Shown one piece after another: positions 1 through 9,045 of a stretch of 48,610 bases of DNA (position 1 is its first letter; each line of letters starts with the position of its first letter). Below the pieces are notes generated by a model. It did not search any database. It had not been told where the DNA came from and saw only the letters and a list, made by a program, of their open reading frames with translations. Both the position numbers and the translations under genes were made by a program. Location of the stretch: positions 32,241-80,850 of the forward strand of contig DHLV01000282.1 of the NCBI GenBank assembly GCA_002405445.1, read 5' to 3'. Source of the DNA: Flammeovirgaceae bacterium UBA4659 (GTDB taxonomy: Bacteria > Bacteroidota > Bacteroidia > Cytophagales > Cyclobacteriaceae).

Positions 1-1571
1 AAATTGAGGGGTGGGAGAAGCAGCCGTCTTACACGATTGTGGTAAAGAAAATACCGAAAAACACACCGCCCGATGCCACTCTCTATGTGATGGGCGATTT
101 CAACAATTGGAACCCCAGCGACAAAAGCTACCAGCTCAATAAACAAGTGGATGGCACCTACCGCGTCATTATCTATAACTCTTCTGAGAAGGTGAGTTTC
201 AAATTCACCCGCGGCACGGCCGAGTCGGTGGAGAGCCGCGCCAGCGGGCGGATTTTGTACAACCGCGTGCTGGTGCACAATAAAGTGCGTGTGAACTCAA
301 ACGTAGTGATGGAAATTGCGGGGTGGAGCGATTTGCCGGGCGGCAACAAACTCTATGCTGTGTACGACTTGCTGCTGCTGTTCTCCTTTTTCCAGGGCTT
401 GCTGCTCATCATTACGTTCCCCAGCATACAGGGCTATAACCGGTCGGCCAACCGGTGGCTCATGTTGCTGATTGGCCTCTCGTCATTCATACTGGCTTTG
501 CGGGTAATTGCCAACTATCCCAGCATGGTCATGGCCTACCCCAAGTTGCAGTTGGTCTCTGATTTCATCTTCTTCCTCTATTCTCCGCTGTTTTACTTCT
601 ACATTCAACGGCTGCTGTTCCAAACCAGGCAAGCGGGCACACCGCGCCTGCAGTGGCATTTTGTGCCTGCGTTGGTGCAGTTTTTTGTGTACATGGTGTA
701 TCTGTTTTTAGATGACTCTACCTTCGAAAGCAAGTTGTATAACCAAGAGTCTGATCTGTATTTCACAAGGTTTGTGGTGGCATCGGTTGCCTTGATTGTG
801 AATGGCATCTACTGGTTTGCCTCGCTGCGCGCCATCAATAAATACAAGATGGACTATAAAAACAGCAACTCGTATGAGCAAAACTTGCAGTTCCTCACCA
901 CAGTGCTGTTTATCCAGGCCGTTTGCCTGGTGGCCTGGTTACTGTCAGCGGGCATTGCACTGGTGGCCTGGTGGAAGGGGTACGATTTGCTGGCCGTATT
1001 TGAACTGGTTATTGAAACGATTTGGATCGTTTTTTCTTTCATCACCTTCTTTTTGGGGTATTTCGCCATTCACGAGCCGGACGTGTTCCGCGTTCCCGAT
1101 GCTGCGTTTACCACCGCACCGGCCACAGCATTGGCTACCATACCGCTGCCGATTGGTGTGCCTGAGCCAAAGCCTGTAGAAGTTGAAAGTAATCCGGTAG
1201 ACTCCCCAGACTTGCCCATTGAAAACCTCGAAGCAGAAGTGAGCAAGCTGGCCCAATACATGGAAACCAAAAAACCCTACACAAATCCAAAGCTTACGCT
1301 GGAGGAGTTGGCCAACAGTCTGAACATGCCCCCTTACCTGCTTTCGAAGGTGATCAACAACGGCTTCGACAAAAACTTCTTCGACTTTATCAATTCTTAC
1401 CGGATTGAGGAGTTCAAAAAGCGAGTAGAAGACCCACAGTTTCGAAACTACACTTTATTGAGCATCGCTTTTGATGTGGGCTTCAATTCAAAAACGGCTT
1501 TTAACCGTTCATTTAAAAAGATCACCAATCAAACACCCAGCACCTTCTTCAACAACATGCGCGAATACTGA
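1..1571 (+). CDS. Membrane-bound AraC-type transcriptional regulator with glycogen-binding-like sensor domain (5' truncated)
   Basis: The reading frame is open from base 3, upstream of the first GTG at 39, so the true start lies outside the window. Counting from GTG 39, residues 1-100 look like a CBM48/AMPK glycogen-binding beta domain (GDFNNWNP, then YRV and FKFTRG strands). About 105-350 hold seven hydrophobic helices, then a Pro/Ala-rich linker, and 410-510 are an AraC-type double helix-turn-helix (LTLEELANSLNM and SIAFDVGFNSKTAFNRSFKK). The layout suggests that the external domain senses alpha-glucan and the cytoplasmic part acts on DNA. It directly precedes a starch Sus locus, like SusR of Bacteroides, but SusR is not built with seven helices. 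I infer that it controls susC at 1861. The HTH and helix calls are firm; the sugar-binding call is moderate because the domain is incomplete. Confidence 0.85.
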   Translation, partial: IEGWEKQPSYTIVVKKIPKNTPPDATLYVMGDFNNWNPSDKSYQLNKQVDGTYRVIIYNSSEKVSFKFTRGTAESVESRASGRILYNRVLVHNKVRVNSNVVMEIAGWSDLPGGNKLYAVYDLLLLFSFFQGLLLIITFPSIQGYNRSANRWLMLLIGLSSFILALRVIANYPSMVMAYPKLQLVSDFIFFLYSPLFYFYIQRLLFQTRQAGTPRLQWHFVPALVQFFVYMVYLFLDDSTFESKLYNQESDLYFTRFVVASVALIVNGIYWFASLRAINKYKMDYKNSNSYEQNLQFLTTVLFIQAVCLVAWLLSAGIALVAWWKGYDLLAVFELVIETIWIVFSFITFFLGYFAIHEPDVFRVPDAAFTTAPATALATIPLPIGVPEPKPVEVESNPVDSPDLPIENLEAEVSKLAQYMETKKPYTNPKLTLEELANSLNMPPYLLSKVINNGFDKNFFDFINSYRIEEFKKRVEDPQFRNYTLLSIAFDVGFNSKTAFNRSFKKITNQTPSTFFNNMREY

Positions 1572-1579
1572 TGGGACAT

Positions 1580-1596
1580 GCAAAACTGAGTTTTGC
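1580..1596. terminator. Short perfect inverted repeat after the regulator gene
   Basis: GCAAAAC and GTTTTGC flank a 3-base loop, 8 bases after the regulator stop codon. No T-run follows, so it may be a weak or bidirectional terminator or a protein-binding palindrome. The remainder of the 289-base gap to susC holds the tandem GTGCCAC repeat (1623-1636) and the operator-like sites listed separately. Confidence 0.35.
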
Positions 1597-1743
1597 CGCT
1601 CGTATTGATAAAATCAGGCATGGTGCCACGTGCCACATTCCCACATATTGATTTAACTATCTGATTTTCAAAAACATAATTTACATATTTGGTGTGACCA
1701 CTATTTTAAAGTGGGGCGATCACCGGTGTTTCGTGCAACACCT

Positions 1744-1783
1744 TGCAAACGTTTCGGTGTGGTTTCTTCAGAAAACGGTTGCT
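1744..1783. promoter_or_regulatory. Two candidate LacI-family operator sites upstream of the first susC
   Basis: TGCAAACGTTTCGG (1744-1757) and AGAAAACGGTTGCT (1770-1783) both resemble the LacI/cre pattern GNAANCGNTTNC; the second fits fully and the first differs near its end. The second also matches 11 of 12 bases of the GAAAACGATTGC core upstream of the second susC (13849-13860). The sites lie 26 bases apart start to start and about 80-115 bases before the susC ATG. No LacI-type gene is in the window, so the regulator is unknown. Confidence 0.5.
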
Positions 1784-1860
1784 TTTTAGAGGCGAACTTT
1801 TTGTTGAACCTTGATCAGAAATTAATCAACGAATCAAACGTAAAACTTAAACCAATTTCT

Positions 1861-4848
1861 ATGACCAAATTCTGTACAAAGGTAGTGAAGTGCTTGCCTT
1901 TGCTACTGCTGGTGGCCCACATCGGGTTTGCGCAGCAGACGGTTTCCGGCAAAGTGACTTCGTCTGACGATGGGTCTCCCATTCCGGGGGTAAACGTATT
2001 GGAGAAGGGCACTACCAACGGTACTGCTACCAACAGCGATGGTACCTTTTCGATGCAGGTTGGCGCCAACGCCACACTGGTATTTTCGTTTATCGGTTAT
2101 GCCACGCAAGAGGTTGCCGTAAACAACCAAACCAACTTCAACATCGCATTGCAAACCGATGTAACGGCCCTGCAAGAGGTGGTGGTAATCGGTTATGGCC
2201 AAACGGAAAAGAAAGATTTGACCGGTTCTGTCGTAGCCGTAGGTGCCAAAGAATTCAACCGCGGTGTGCTCACTTCACCACAAGACTTGATCACCGGCCG
2301 CGTGGCGGGTGTATCCGTTATCTCGAACGGTGGTGCGCCAAGTGCCGGTGCTACTATCCGCATCCGCGGTGGATCTTCGCTGAACGCTACCAACGACCCG
2401 TTGATTGTGATTGACGGTTTTCCTGTCGATAACAACGGCATTGCAGGCTCTGCCAACCCATTAGCGGCCATTAACCCGAACGATATCGAATCCTTTACTG
2501 TATTGAAAGATGCGTCCGCCACGGCCATCTACGGGTCGCGTGCGTCCAACGGTGTGATTATCATTACCACTAAAAAGGGTAAGCAAGACAAAGTAACCTT
2601 TAATTATAATGGTAACGTGTCAGTAAACACAGCTGCACAATTTGTGAATGTGATGAACGCAAGTCAATACAGAACATTGGTGAATGACCTTGCTTCCCGC
2701 GGTTTTTCTGGTATAGACCAAGCGGCTGTTGCCAAGTTGGGCAACGCCAACACCGATTGGCAAAAAGAAATTTACCGCGATGCGATCTCGCACGACCATA
2801 ATTTGAATGCTGAGGGCAAACTCGACAACATCGGCTACCGCGTTTCCTACGGCTACACCGACAACCAAGGTATTTTGAAGGATACCGGCTTCAAGCGCTA
2901 CTCTTTAAATGCTAACATCAACCCTTCCTTGTTAGACGGAGCATTGAATATCAACGCAGGGTTCAAAGGCTCAATCCAAGCTAACCAGTTTGGCAACGAA
3001 GGCGCAGTGGGTGCCGCGTTGTCCATGGACCCTACGCAGCCGGTCCGCAACGGAAATACGAATTATGGTGGGTTCTTCTTCTGGCCGCAAAACAATGGCA
3101 CTCCTATTACCATTGCACCCGCTAACCCGGTGGCGTTGATTGAGCAAACCACCAACAACTCTACCGTTGAGCGTCTGATTGGTACGTTACAAGTAGACTA
3201 CGCCATTCCGTTTGTAGAAGGCTTGAAAGCAAATTTGAATACGGGCTTTGACGTGCAACAGGGCGTAGGTTCCAACATCAATGCAAAGAATGCAGCATGG
3301 TCATCTGGCGGACCCGGAAGGCGCGAAACTTACTCCGGCAACAATACCAGCACTTTGTTGGATTTCTATTTATCGTACCGCAAGAATATCGATCGCCACA
3401 AAATTGAGGCAACGGGCGGTTACTCGTACCAGAATTTTGAGCGCACCTCGCAATCGATCACCAGCAACTTTGACGGCAGGCGCTTCACCAATTATTCCAC
3501 CAACGAAAAGGGTGATACAGTGGCATTTGTTCAGCCAAAGAGCTTGAATACATTGGTGTCTTTATTCGGGCGTCTAAATTATAGCTTCGATGATCGCTTC
3601 CTGATCACCGCTACGTTGCGTAACGACCAATCATCTCGTTTCTCAAAAAGCACACGTTCGGGCTGGTTTCCCTCAGTGGCGGCTGCCTGGCGCTTAAGCA
3701 ATGAGTCGTTCATCAAAGACGTTAAGCAGATTTCTAACCTGAAATTGCGCGCAGGCTATGGTATCACAGGCCAGCAAGACATTGGCCCTTCATACCCTTA
3801 CTTGCCAACCTATACAGAAAGTACGTTGACGGCACAATACCAATTTGGCAATGCATTCTTCCCTACGTTACGTCCTAATGGTTACGATGCCAACATCCGT
3901 TGGGAATCTACGTCAACCATTAATGCTGGATTTGACTTAGGATTATTCGGTGACCGCATCAGCTTCACCGCTGATTACTACTACCGCGAAACAACCGACC
4001 TGTTGAATACCATACCGGTGGCCGCAGGCACCAACCTCACTAATTTTATTACCACAAACGTTGGCTCGCTCATCAACAAAGGTGTTGAAGTAACAGTAAA
4101 TGCAAAGGCCATCGATAAGAACGACTTGGTGTGGGATATCGGCATGAACTTTACCAAAAACATTCCCGAAATCACCAAGCTGCTGCAAGTGAAAGACCCC
4201 AACTACGTGGGTGTGTTAACGGGCGGCATTTCAGGTGGCGTGGGCAATACCATCCAAATTCATTCTGTTGGTTTTCCTCCCTTTGCATTCTATCCACAGC
4301 AGCAGGTTTATAATGCCGCTGGTAAACCTCTGGAAGGGTTATATGTTGATCGCAATGGCGATGGGCAAGCCAACGAAAAAGATTGGTACCGCTACAAGAG
4401 CCCGAACCCTGAGTTTTTGGTGGGCATCAACTCCAACCTGACATACAAGAAATTCGATTTCTCGTTCTCGGGTCGCTTGAGCATCAACAACTACGTGTAT
4501 AACAACGTGGCGTCTAACCGCACGTTTTATAACAACATTTACAATACAAATGGATTTTTCGGCAACGTAATGCCGGATATCTTTAACACGCAATTCGCCA
4601 ACGCTCAGTACCGGTCAGACTACTACATCGAGAACGCCTCGTTCTTTAAAATGGATTTTATGAGTGCCGGTTACAGCTTTGAAAACATCATGGGCAGCAA
4701 GGTGCGTGGCCGCGTAGGTTTAACCGTGCGCAATGCGTTTTTTATCACCAAGTACAAAGGACTTGATCCTGAAGTGGGAGGCGGAATCGATAACAACATC
4801 TATCCGCGTGCGCGTGTGTTCATGCTCAATTTAAGTTTAACCTTCTAA
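1861..4848 (+). CDS. susC: SusC-like TonB-dependent outer-membrane receptor (starch locus)
   Basis: This 995-residue protein is an outer-membrane beta-barrel that imports oligosaccharide using TonB energy, with SusD as its lid. The ATG at 1861 is chosen because it begins a clear signal peptide (residues 1-24, ending GFAQ); the frame is open upstream to 1711, but those 50 residues do not look like a secretion signal. Residues 27-112 are the carboxypeptidase-regulatory-like domain (GKVTSSDDGSPIPGVNV), followed by the plug with the TonB-box-like EVVVIGYG and the SusC signatures IRIRGGSSLNATNDPL and LKDASATAIYGSRASNGV. The rest is barrel, ending in LSLTF with a terminal aromatic residue. susD starts 13 bases downstream. 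The neighbouring amylases indicate malto-oligosaccharide substrates. The family call is certain; the substrate is inferred. Confidence 0.96.
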   Translation: MTKFCTKVVKCLPLLLLVAHIGFAQQTVSGKVTSSDDGSPIPGVNVLEKGTTNGTATNSDGTFSMQVGANATLVFSFIGYATQEVAVNNQTNFNIALQTDVTALQEVVVIGYGQTEKKDLTGSVVAVGAKEFNRGVLTSPQDLITGRVAGVSVISNGGAPSAGATIRIRGGSSLNATNDPLIVIDGFPVDNNGIAGSANPLAAINPNDIESFTVLKDASATAIYGSRASNGVIIITTKKGKQDKVTFNYNGNVSVNTAAQFVNVMNASQYRTLVNDLASRGFSGIDQAAVAKLGNANTDWQKEIYRDAISHDHNLNAEGKLDNIGYRVSYGYTDNQGILKDTGFKRYSLNANINPSLLDGALNINAGFKGSIQANQFGNEGAVGAALSMDPTQPVRNGNTNYGGFFFWPQNNGTPITIAPANPVALIEQTTNNSTVERLIGTLQVDYAIPFVEGLKANLNTGFDVQQGVGSNINAKNAAWSSGGPGRRETYSGNNTSTLLDFYLSYRKNIDRHKIEATGGYSYQNFERTSQSITSNFDGRRFTNYSTNEKGDTVAFVQPKSLNTLVSLFGRLNYSFDDRFLITATLRNDQSSRFSKSTRSGWFPSVAAAWRLSNESFIKDVKQISNLKLRAGYGITGQQDIGPSYPYLPTYTESTLTAQYQFGNAFFPTLRPNGYDANIRWESTSTINAGFDLGLFGDRISFTADYYYRETTDLLNTIPVAAGTNLTNFITTNVGSLINKGVEVTVNAKAIDKNDLVWDIGMNFTKNIPEITKLLQVKDPNYVGVLTGGISGGVGNTIQIHSVGFPPFAFYPQQQVYNAAGKPLEGLYVDRNGDGQANEKDWYRYKSPNPEFLVGINSNLTYKKFDFSFSGRLSINNYVYNNVASNRTFYNNIYNTNGFFGNVMPDIFNTQFANAQYRSDYYIENASFFKMDFMSAGYSFENIMGSKVRGRVGLTVRNAFFITKYKGLDPEVGGGIDNNIYPRARVFMLNLSLTF

Positions 4849-4861
4849 CATCCACTAGCAT

Positions 4862-6439
4862 ATGAAACAGATTTTGAAGTTGTCGATTTTTAGCTTGGTG
4901 GTGCTGCTCACCAGCTGTTACAGCGACCTGGATCCGAAAGATCAGGGAGGTAACTTATTGAATGCAACAAATGCTTACAAAACAGATGCTGACTTCAAGC
5001 AAGGGTTAGCAAAACTGTATGCCGCGTTTGCGGTAAGCGGTCAGCAAGGCCCTGCCGGCCAAGGCGATATCTCGGGTATCGATGAAGGCTTCGGCCAATA
5101 CCTGCGTGCATATTGGAATGCACAAGAGTTGACTACCGATGAGGCTGTGATTGCCTGGAACGACCAAACAATCAAGGACTATCACTGGCATACGTGGACA
5201 TCCAGCGATGTGTTCAACCAGGCATTGTATTACCGCGTGATTTATACCGTAACGTTATGCAATGAATTTATCAGGGCTTCTACAGGTAAATCAACTGAAG
5301 TACAACAATTCCGCGAAGAGGCTCGCTTCTTACGTGCATTAGCTTACTGGCATGCCTTGGATTTGTTTGGCAACGTGCCTTTTGTAACCGAAGCAGATGC
5401 CGTTGGTTCAACGTTACCTAAGCAAATTAACCGTGCCGACCTGTTCGCCTACATTGAAAAAGAGTTGTTGGATTTGGATGCAAAAGGACTGATGGGCAAC
5501 CCTCGCTTTGAATACGGCCGTGCCGACAAAGCTGCAGTGTGGATGCTGTTGGCCAAGTTGTATCTGAATGCGCAAGTGTACACCGGCCAGAGCCGCGCCA
5601 CGGATTGCATCACGCAAGTAAACAAGGTAATTGGCGGAGGATATTTGCTCGCAACCGGCAGCACCGCCTTCACCACTGCCTACGGTAAAAACTTTTTGGC
5701 AGACAACCACACCAGCCCGGAGTTGATTTTTACCATTGCCTTTGATGGCTTGCGCACGCAAACCTATGGAGGCATGACTTACATCATCAATGCATCGTTG
5801 GGCGGTTCCATGAACAAAGATTCTGATTTCGGAAGCCGTTCGGGATGGAGTGGGTTGCGCACCACACCTCAAGCAGTGGCGTTGTTCACCTCAGGTGACC
5901 AGCGAGATATGTTCTACCGTCCAGGTCAATCGTTGGATATCAACGATATTGGTTTATTTACAGACGGCTTGGCTGTTGGAAAATACCGCAACCGCACGCA
6001 AACTGGTGCTTTGGCTCCCAACGTAGGTTATGATGGTGGCGGCAATACATTTATGGATGTTGACTTCCCCATGTTCCGTTTGGCCGATGCATACTTGATG
6101 TATGCCGAAGCGGTGTTGCGTGGAGGTTCAGGCGGTTCTGCTTCTCAGGCACTTACTTATGTAAATCAATTGCGCACGCGCGCTGGCGCGGGTACCATTA
6201 CCCAAGCGCAGTTGACTACTGATTTTATTTTGGACGAACGTGGTCGTGAATTGTATTGGGAAGGCCACCGCAGAACGGATTTGATCCGCTACGGCAAATT
6301 TACCGGTGGCGCGTATGTGTGGCAATGGAAAGGGAATACGAAGAACGGTCAATCTACTGCTTCATTTCGAGACCTGTTCCCGATACCTGCCGCTGACTTG
6401 GCTGCTAACCCAGGTTTGAAACAAAATGATGGATATTAA
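4862..6439 (+). CDS. susD: SusD-like surface glycan-binding lipoprotein (starch locus)
   Basis: This 525-residue surface lipoprotein caps the SusC barrel and captures glycan. The signal peptide ends in a lipobox with cysteine at residue 19 (LLTSC). The family hallmarks are present: an N-terminal DLDPKDQ-type start, TPR-like helices (FLRALAYWHALDLFGNVPFV), the DERGRELYWEGHRRTDLIRYG segment near the C-terminus, and the final PIPAADLAANPGLKQNDGY stretch. The length is normal for the family. It lies 13 bases after susC and 12 bases before the SusE-like gene, so co-transcription is expected. Carbohydrate-binding residues cannot be assigned without a structure. Confidence 0.96.
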   Translation: MKQILKLSIFSLVVLLTSCYSDLDPKDQGGNLLNATNAYKTDADFKQGLAKLYAAFAVSGQQGPAGQGDISGIDEGFGQYLRAYWNAQELTTDEAVIAWNDQTIKDYHWHTWTSSDVFNQALYYRVIYTVTLCNEFIRASTGKSTEVQQFREEARFLRALAYWHALDLFGNVPFVTEADAVGSTLPKQINRADLFAYIEKELLDLDAKGLMGNPRFEYGRADKAAVWMLLAKLYLNAQVYTGQSRATDCITQVNKVIGGGYLLATGSTAFTTAYGKNFLADNHTSPELIFTIAFDGLRTQTYGGMTYIINASLGGSMNKDSDFGSRSGWSGLRTTPQAVALFTSGDQRDMFYRPGQSLDINDIGLFTDGLAVGKYRNRTQTGALAPNVGYDGGGNTFMDVDFPMFRLADAYLMYAEAVLRGGSGGSASQALTYVNQLRTRAGAGTITQAQLTTDFILDERGRELYWEGHRRTDLIRYGKFTGGAYVWQWKGNTKNGQSTASFRDLFPIPAADLAANPGLKQNDGY

Positions 6440-6451
6440 CAACAAACCAGT

Positions 6452-7273
6452 ATGATGAAGATGAAAAAACTATTCATGGTTGCGGTGGCAATAGTACTGT
6501 TTGCTGCCTGCGACAAAGAAGGCGATCAGGTAAAGTTGATCGGTGGAACAAGTGATATTACGCTGTCAATTTCATCCACTGCAGACCTCACGCTCACCAA
6601 AGCGCAGGAAAACTTCAGCTCCTTGCAGTTTCAATGGACGAACCCGGGTTATAGGTTCTCTAACGGGGTAAACACACAAGACGTCACCTACACGTTACAG
6701 ATCGATCGAGACGGTGGTGATTTTACGGGTGCAAAAGTGGTAGGCCTGGAGTACAAGTCTGCACTGTCAGCTTCGTTTAAAGTTCGGGAGCTGAATACGG
6801 CCCTTGCCGGTTTAGAGCTGCCTGATGGAACGCTCAACACCTTCCAGTTCCGTGTCCGTTCTGTGCTGCCGGGCAACAATTCGCCTTTGTTTTCAAACAT
6901 CCTGAAGATGAAAGTGGCAACGTACCTGGATGTGGTGTTTCCTGTACCAGCCAATCTCTATATTACCGGTGCAGCAACCCCCGCAAGCTGGATGGGCGGT
7001 GGCGATGCCGAAAACGTGAGCCAGAAGTTTACGAAAGTGAACACCTTCACATTTGTGATCAATAGCTTACAAATTAATGCCAACAGCGGTTTCTTATTCG
7101 TTCCAGTTTATGGCAACTGGGATAATAAGTATGGCTTTACCGGCAAAAAGGAAGAAAACAACCCCGCTGGGGACACGTTCAAACCCGGTGGCGAAGACTT
7201 TAGGTCGCCCGGTGTTTCTAGGGCTTACAAAATCACGGTAAACTTCAAAACCGGCAAATACACTTTTGAATAA
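6452..7273 (+). CDS. susE: SusE-like surface lipoprotein
   Basis: This 273-residue lipoprotein has a lipobox cysteine at residue 20 (LFAAC). Residues ~25-150 match the SusE N-terminal Ig/FN3-like fold (LTLTKAQENFSSLQFQWTNP, TYTLQIDRDGGDF, LKVRE-like strands). Residues ~165-273 resemble one SusE/SusF C-terminal starch-binding module (LYITGAATPASWMGGGDAEN, then a NSGFLFVPVYGNW stretch and a final KITVNFKTGKYTFE). SusE proteins hold starch at the cell surface for the SusCD complex. It sits 12 bases after susD and 8 bases before the next gene. Which of two methionines (6452 or 6461) starts the protein is open; both keep the signal peptide. Confidence 0.88.
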   Translation: MMKMKKLFMVAVAIVLFAACDKEGDQVKLIGGTSDITLSISSTADLTLTKAQENFSSLQFQWTNPGYRFSNGVNTQDVTYTLQIDRDGGDFTGAKVVGLEYKSALSASFKVRELNTALAGLELPDGTLNTFQFRVRSVLPGNNSPLFSNILKMKVATYLDVVFPVPANLYITGAATPASWMGGGDAENVSQKFTKVNTFTFVINSLQINANSGFLFVPVYGNWDNKYGFTGKKEENNPAGDTFKPGGEDFRSPGVSRAYKITVNFKTGKYTFE

Positions 7274-7281
7274 TTGACACT

Positions 7282-8973
7282 ATGAGACATTTGATAAAAA
7301 CAGTATTGGTGTTGGCGGTGGCGTTCACCATCAACGCATGTCTAAAGTTAGAACCCACTCCGGAGTTTACAGCACCGGCACCCGGTTCGTTTGCTGTTAC
7401 CGCATCGGCACCTTCGGTGGCTGCGGCAGCAAAAGACTCTTTATCGGTTGCCCTCACGTTGAACTGGAACGACCCAAAATTCTCGGTGGGTTTGAAGAAC
7501 ACCAAGTTTACGGTTATAGTCGCCAAGGCGGGAACCAATTTTTCTGTCGTTGCCACCAAGGATTTTACCAATGCTTTGTCGGGCGGGCTCACGGGCAAAG
7601 ACCTGAACGGCATGGCAACGAGATTTGGTGCCAATGCAGGCCAACCGATCACACTCGATGTGAAAGTTGTTGCCTCGCTACTCAACAACAACGAGCCGCG
7701 CGAGTCTAACGTTTTGCAAGTGGCAGTTACTCCTTTTGCAGGCTTTGGCCTCACGGTAAACCCCGCAGCGGTAACCACCAACTCGGCTACGCCCGGGCAA
7801 GCGGCCGCTACGTTTAGCTGGAACAAAGCCTTCACCGGATTTTCTGGTGTGATCACTTACCAATTGCAGCACGCGAAGGGTGGAACTTCTTTTGCGACTC
7901 CGACATCAATTGACGTAACGGGTTTGAGTAAATCCCTCACGCACCTGGAATTGAACAACATCGCTCTGGGTTACAGCATCGCACCTTCAGTGGCCGGCAA
8001 TGTGGAGTTTCGCGTAAGAGCGACCAATGAATTTGGTGTAGTGAACTTTTCATCTACTGCCATTGTCGCCATTACGCCTTACATCAACATCAACTCGGTT
8101 GGCATTATCGGCAGCGCAACACCCGGAGAATGGGGAACTGACTCCGACCTTTATCGCGCTGATCTGAGCAAGCCCGCTGAGTGGACTACCATCACCTACC
8201 TAGTTGGCGGCAAAGAAGCAAAGTTCAGGACTGACGATGACTGGGCAACAAACTGGGGCGCAAACACTTTCCCCACGGGCACAGGAACACCCGGAGGCCC
8301 CAACATTCCAATCTCTACAACCGGATATTATAAAGTTGATTTTAACGTAGCCACTGGAGCTTATAATTTTACACAGGTGACAGTGCCGGCACTGTCATCA
8401 GTGAGCATCATTGGTTCGGGCACGCCTGGCGGATGGGGAAATGACACAAACCTCACCCAAAGCACTACCAACCCAAACATTTTTTCGGGTACGGTTACGT
8501 TCACTGATGGTGAAGCGAAATTTAGAAAAACAGGTGATTGGGGAACCAACTGGGGAGCTGCCACATATCCTTCGGGATGGGGAGTAGGAGGCGGACCGAA
8601 CATACCCGTGAAGGCTGGCACTTTTTTCGTGGTGTTTGACATAGCTACCGGTGAGTATGCATTTGGGCCTGCTGACCGATCAACGCCATATTCAGACATT
8701 GGTATTATTGGCGACTCTACACCGGGTGGCTGGGGTGCTGACACAGATTTGATCAGAAGTCCTGCGAACCCTTACAAGTGGTCAAAGAAACTGACGCTGG
8801 TTGGAGGCCAGGCAAAATTTAGGGCCAACAACGATTGGGGTATAAACTGGGGTGAAAAGGCATTTCCTGCTGGTGTAGGCACAGCCGGAGGCCCAAATAT
8901 TGAGAATGTCACCGCTGGCACCTATCAAATCACTTTTAATTCTCTTACGGGAGAATACACGTTTACGAAGTAG
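7282..8973 (+). CDS. SusE/SusF-like lipoprotein with three C-terminal starch-binding repeats
   Basis: This 563-residue lipoprotein has its lipobox cysteine at residue 20 (TINAC). Residues ~25-145 and ~150-265 look like two SusE-type Ig domains. From residue ~272 come three ~100-residue repeats, each opening with IIGxxTPGxWGxDxxL and containing KFRxxxDWxxNWG, then a Gly-rich GGPNI stretch and a closing TGxYxF. These fit the SusF/SusE starch-binding modules, where tryptophans stack on glucan. The repeats begin near residues 272, 373 and 473. The gene ends the first susCDE-type unit and is followed by a terminator. I infer a role in surface tethering of starch. The repeats are clear in the sequence; the individual binding sites are not proven. 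Confidence 0.88.
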   Translation: MRHLIKTVLVLAVAFTINACLKLEPTPEFTAPAPGSFAVTASAPSVAAAAKDSLSVALTLNWNDPKFSVGLKNTKFTVIVAKAGTNFSVVATKDFTNALSGGLTGKDLNGMATRFGANAGQPITLDVKVVASLLNNNEPRESNVLQVAVTPFAGFGLTVNPAAVTTNSATPGQAAATFSWNKAFTGFSGVITYQLQHAKGGTSFATPTSIDVTGLSKSLTHLELNNIALGYSIAPSVAGNVEFRVRATNEFGVVNFSSTAIVAITPYININSVGIIGSATPGEWGTDSDLYRADLSKPAEWTTITYLVGGKEAKFRTDDDWATNWGANTFPTGTGTPGGPNIPISTTGYYKVDFNVATGAYNFTQVTVPALSSVSIIGSGTPGGWGNDTNLTQSTTNPNIFSGTVTFTDGEAKFRKTGDWGTNWGAATYPSGWGVGGGPNIPVKAGTFFVVFDIATGEYAFGPADRSTPYSDIGIIGDSTPGGWGADTDLIRSPANPYKWSKKLTLVGGQAKFRANNDWGINWGEKAFPAGVGTAGGPNIENVTAGTYQITFNSLTGEYTFTK

Positions 8974-8990
8974 TTTAAATAAGCGAAAAG

Positions 8991-9020
8991 TCGGGGGCAG
9001 CGATGCCTCCGATTTTTTTT
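8991..9020 (+). terminator. Rho-independent terminator after the SusE/SusF-like gene
   Basis: TCGGGGG (8991-8997) pairs with CCTCCGA (9006-9012), with one G-T wobble and an 8-base loop, followed by eight Ts. It lies 17 bases after the stop codon, so it should end the susC-D-E-F message before the amylase genes. Confidence 0.85.
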
Positions 9021-9045
9021 CCTTGACAAAAAAAACTGTAGTAGA

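Noticed and set aside
1711..1860. Upstream extension of the first susC frame
   Set aside because: These 50 codons do not encode a signal peptide and overlap the operator sites; ATG 1861 gives a proper signal.
7245..7856. 203-codon minus-strand frame over the SusE/SusF-like gene
   Set aside because: No family features; the plus-strand lipoprotein has a clean lipobox and domains.
8098..8973. Three regularly spaced repeats considered as a possible DNA repeat array
   Set aside because: The periodicity is protein-level with divergent codons, as in tandem starch-binding modules; not a CRISPR or satellite array.
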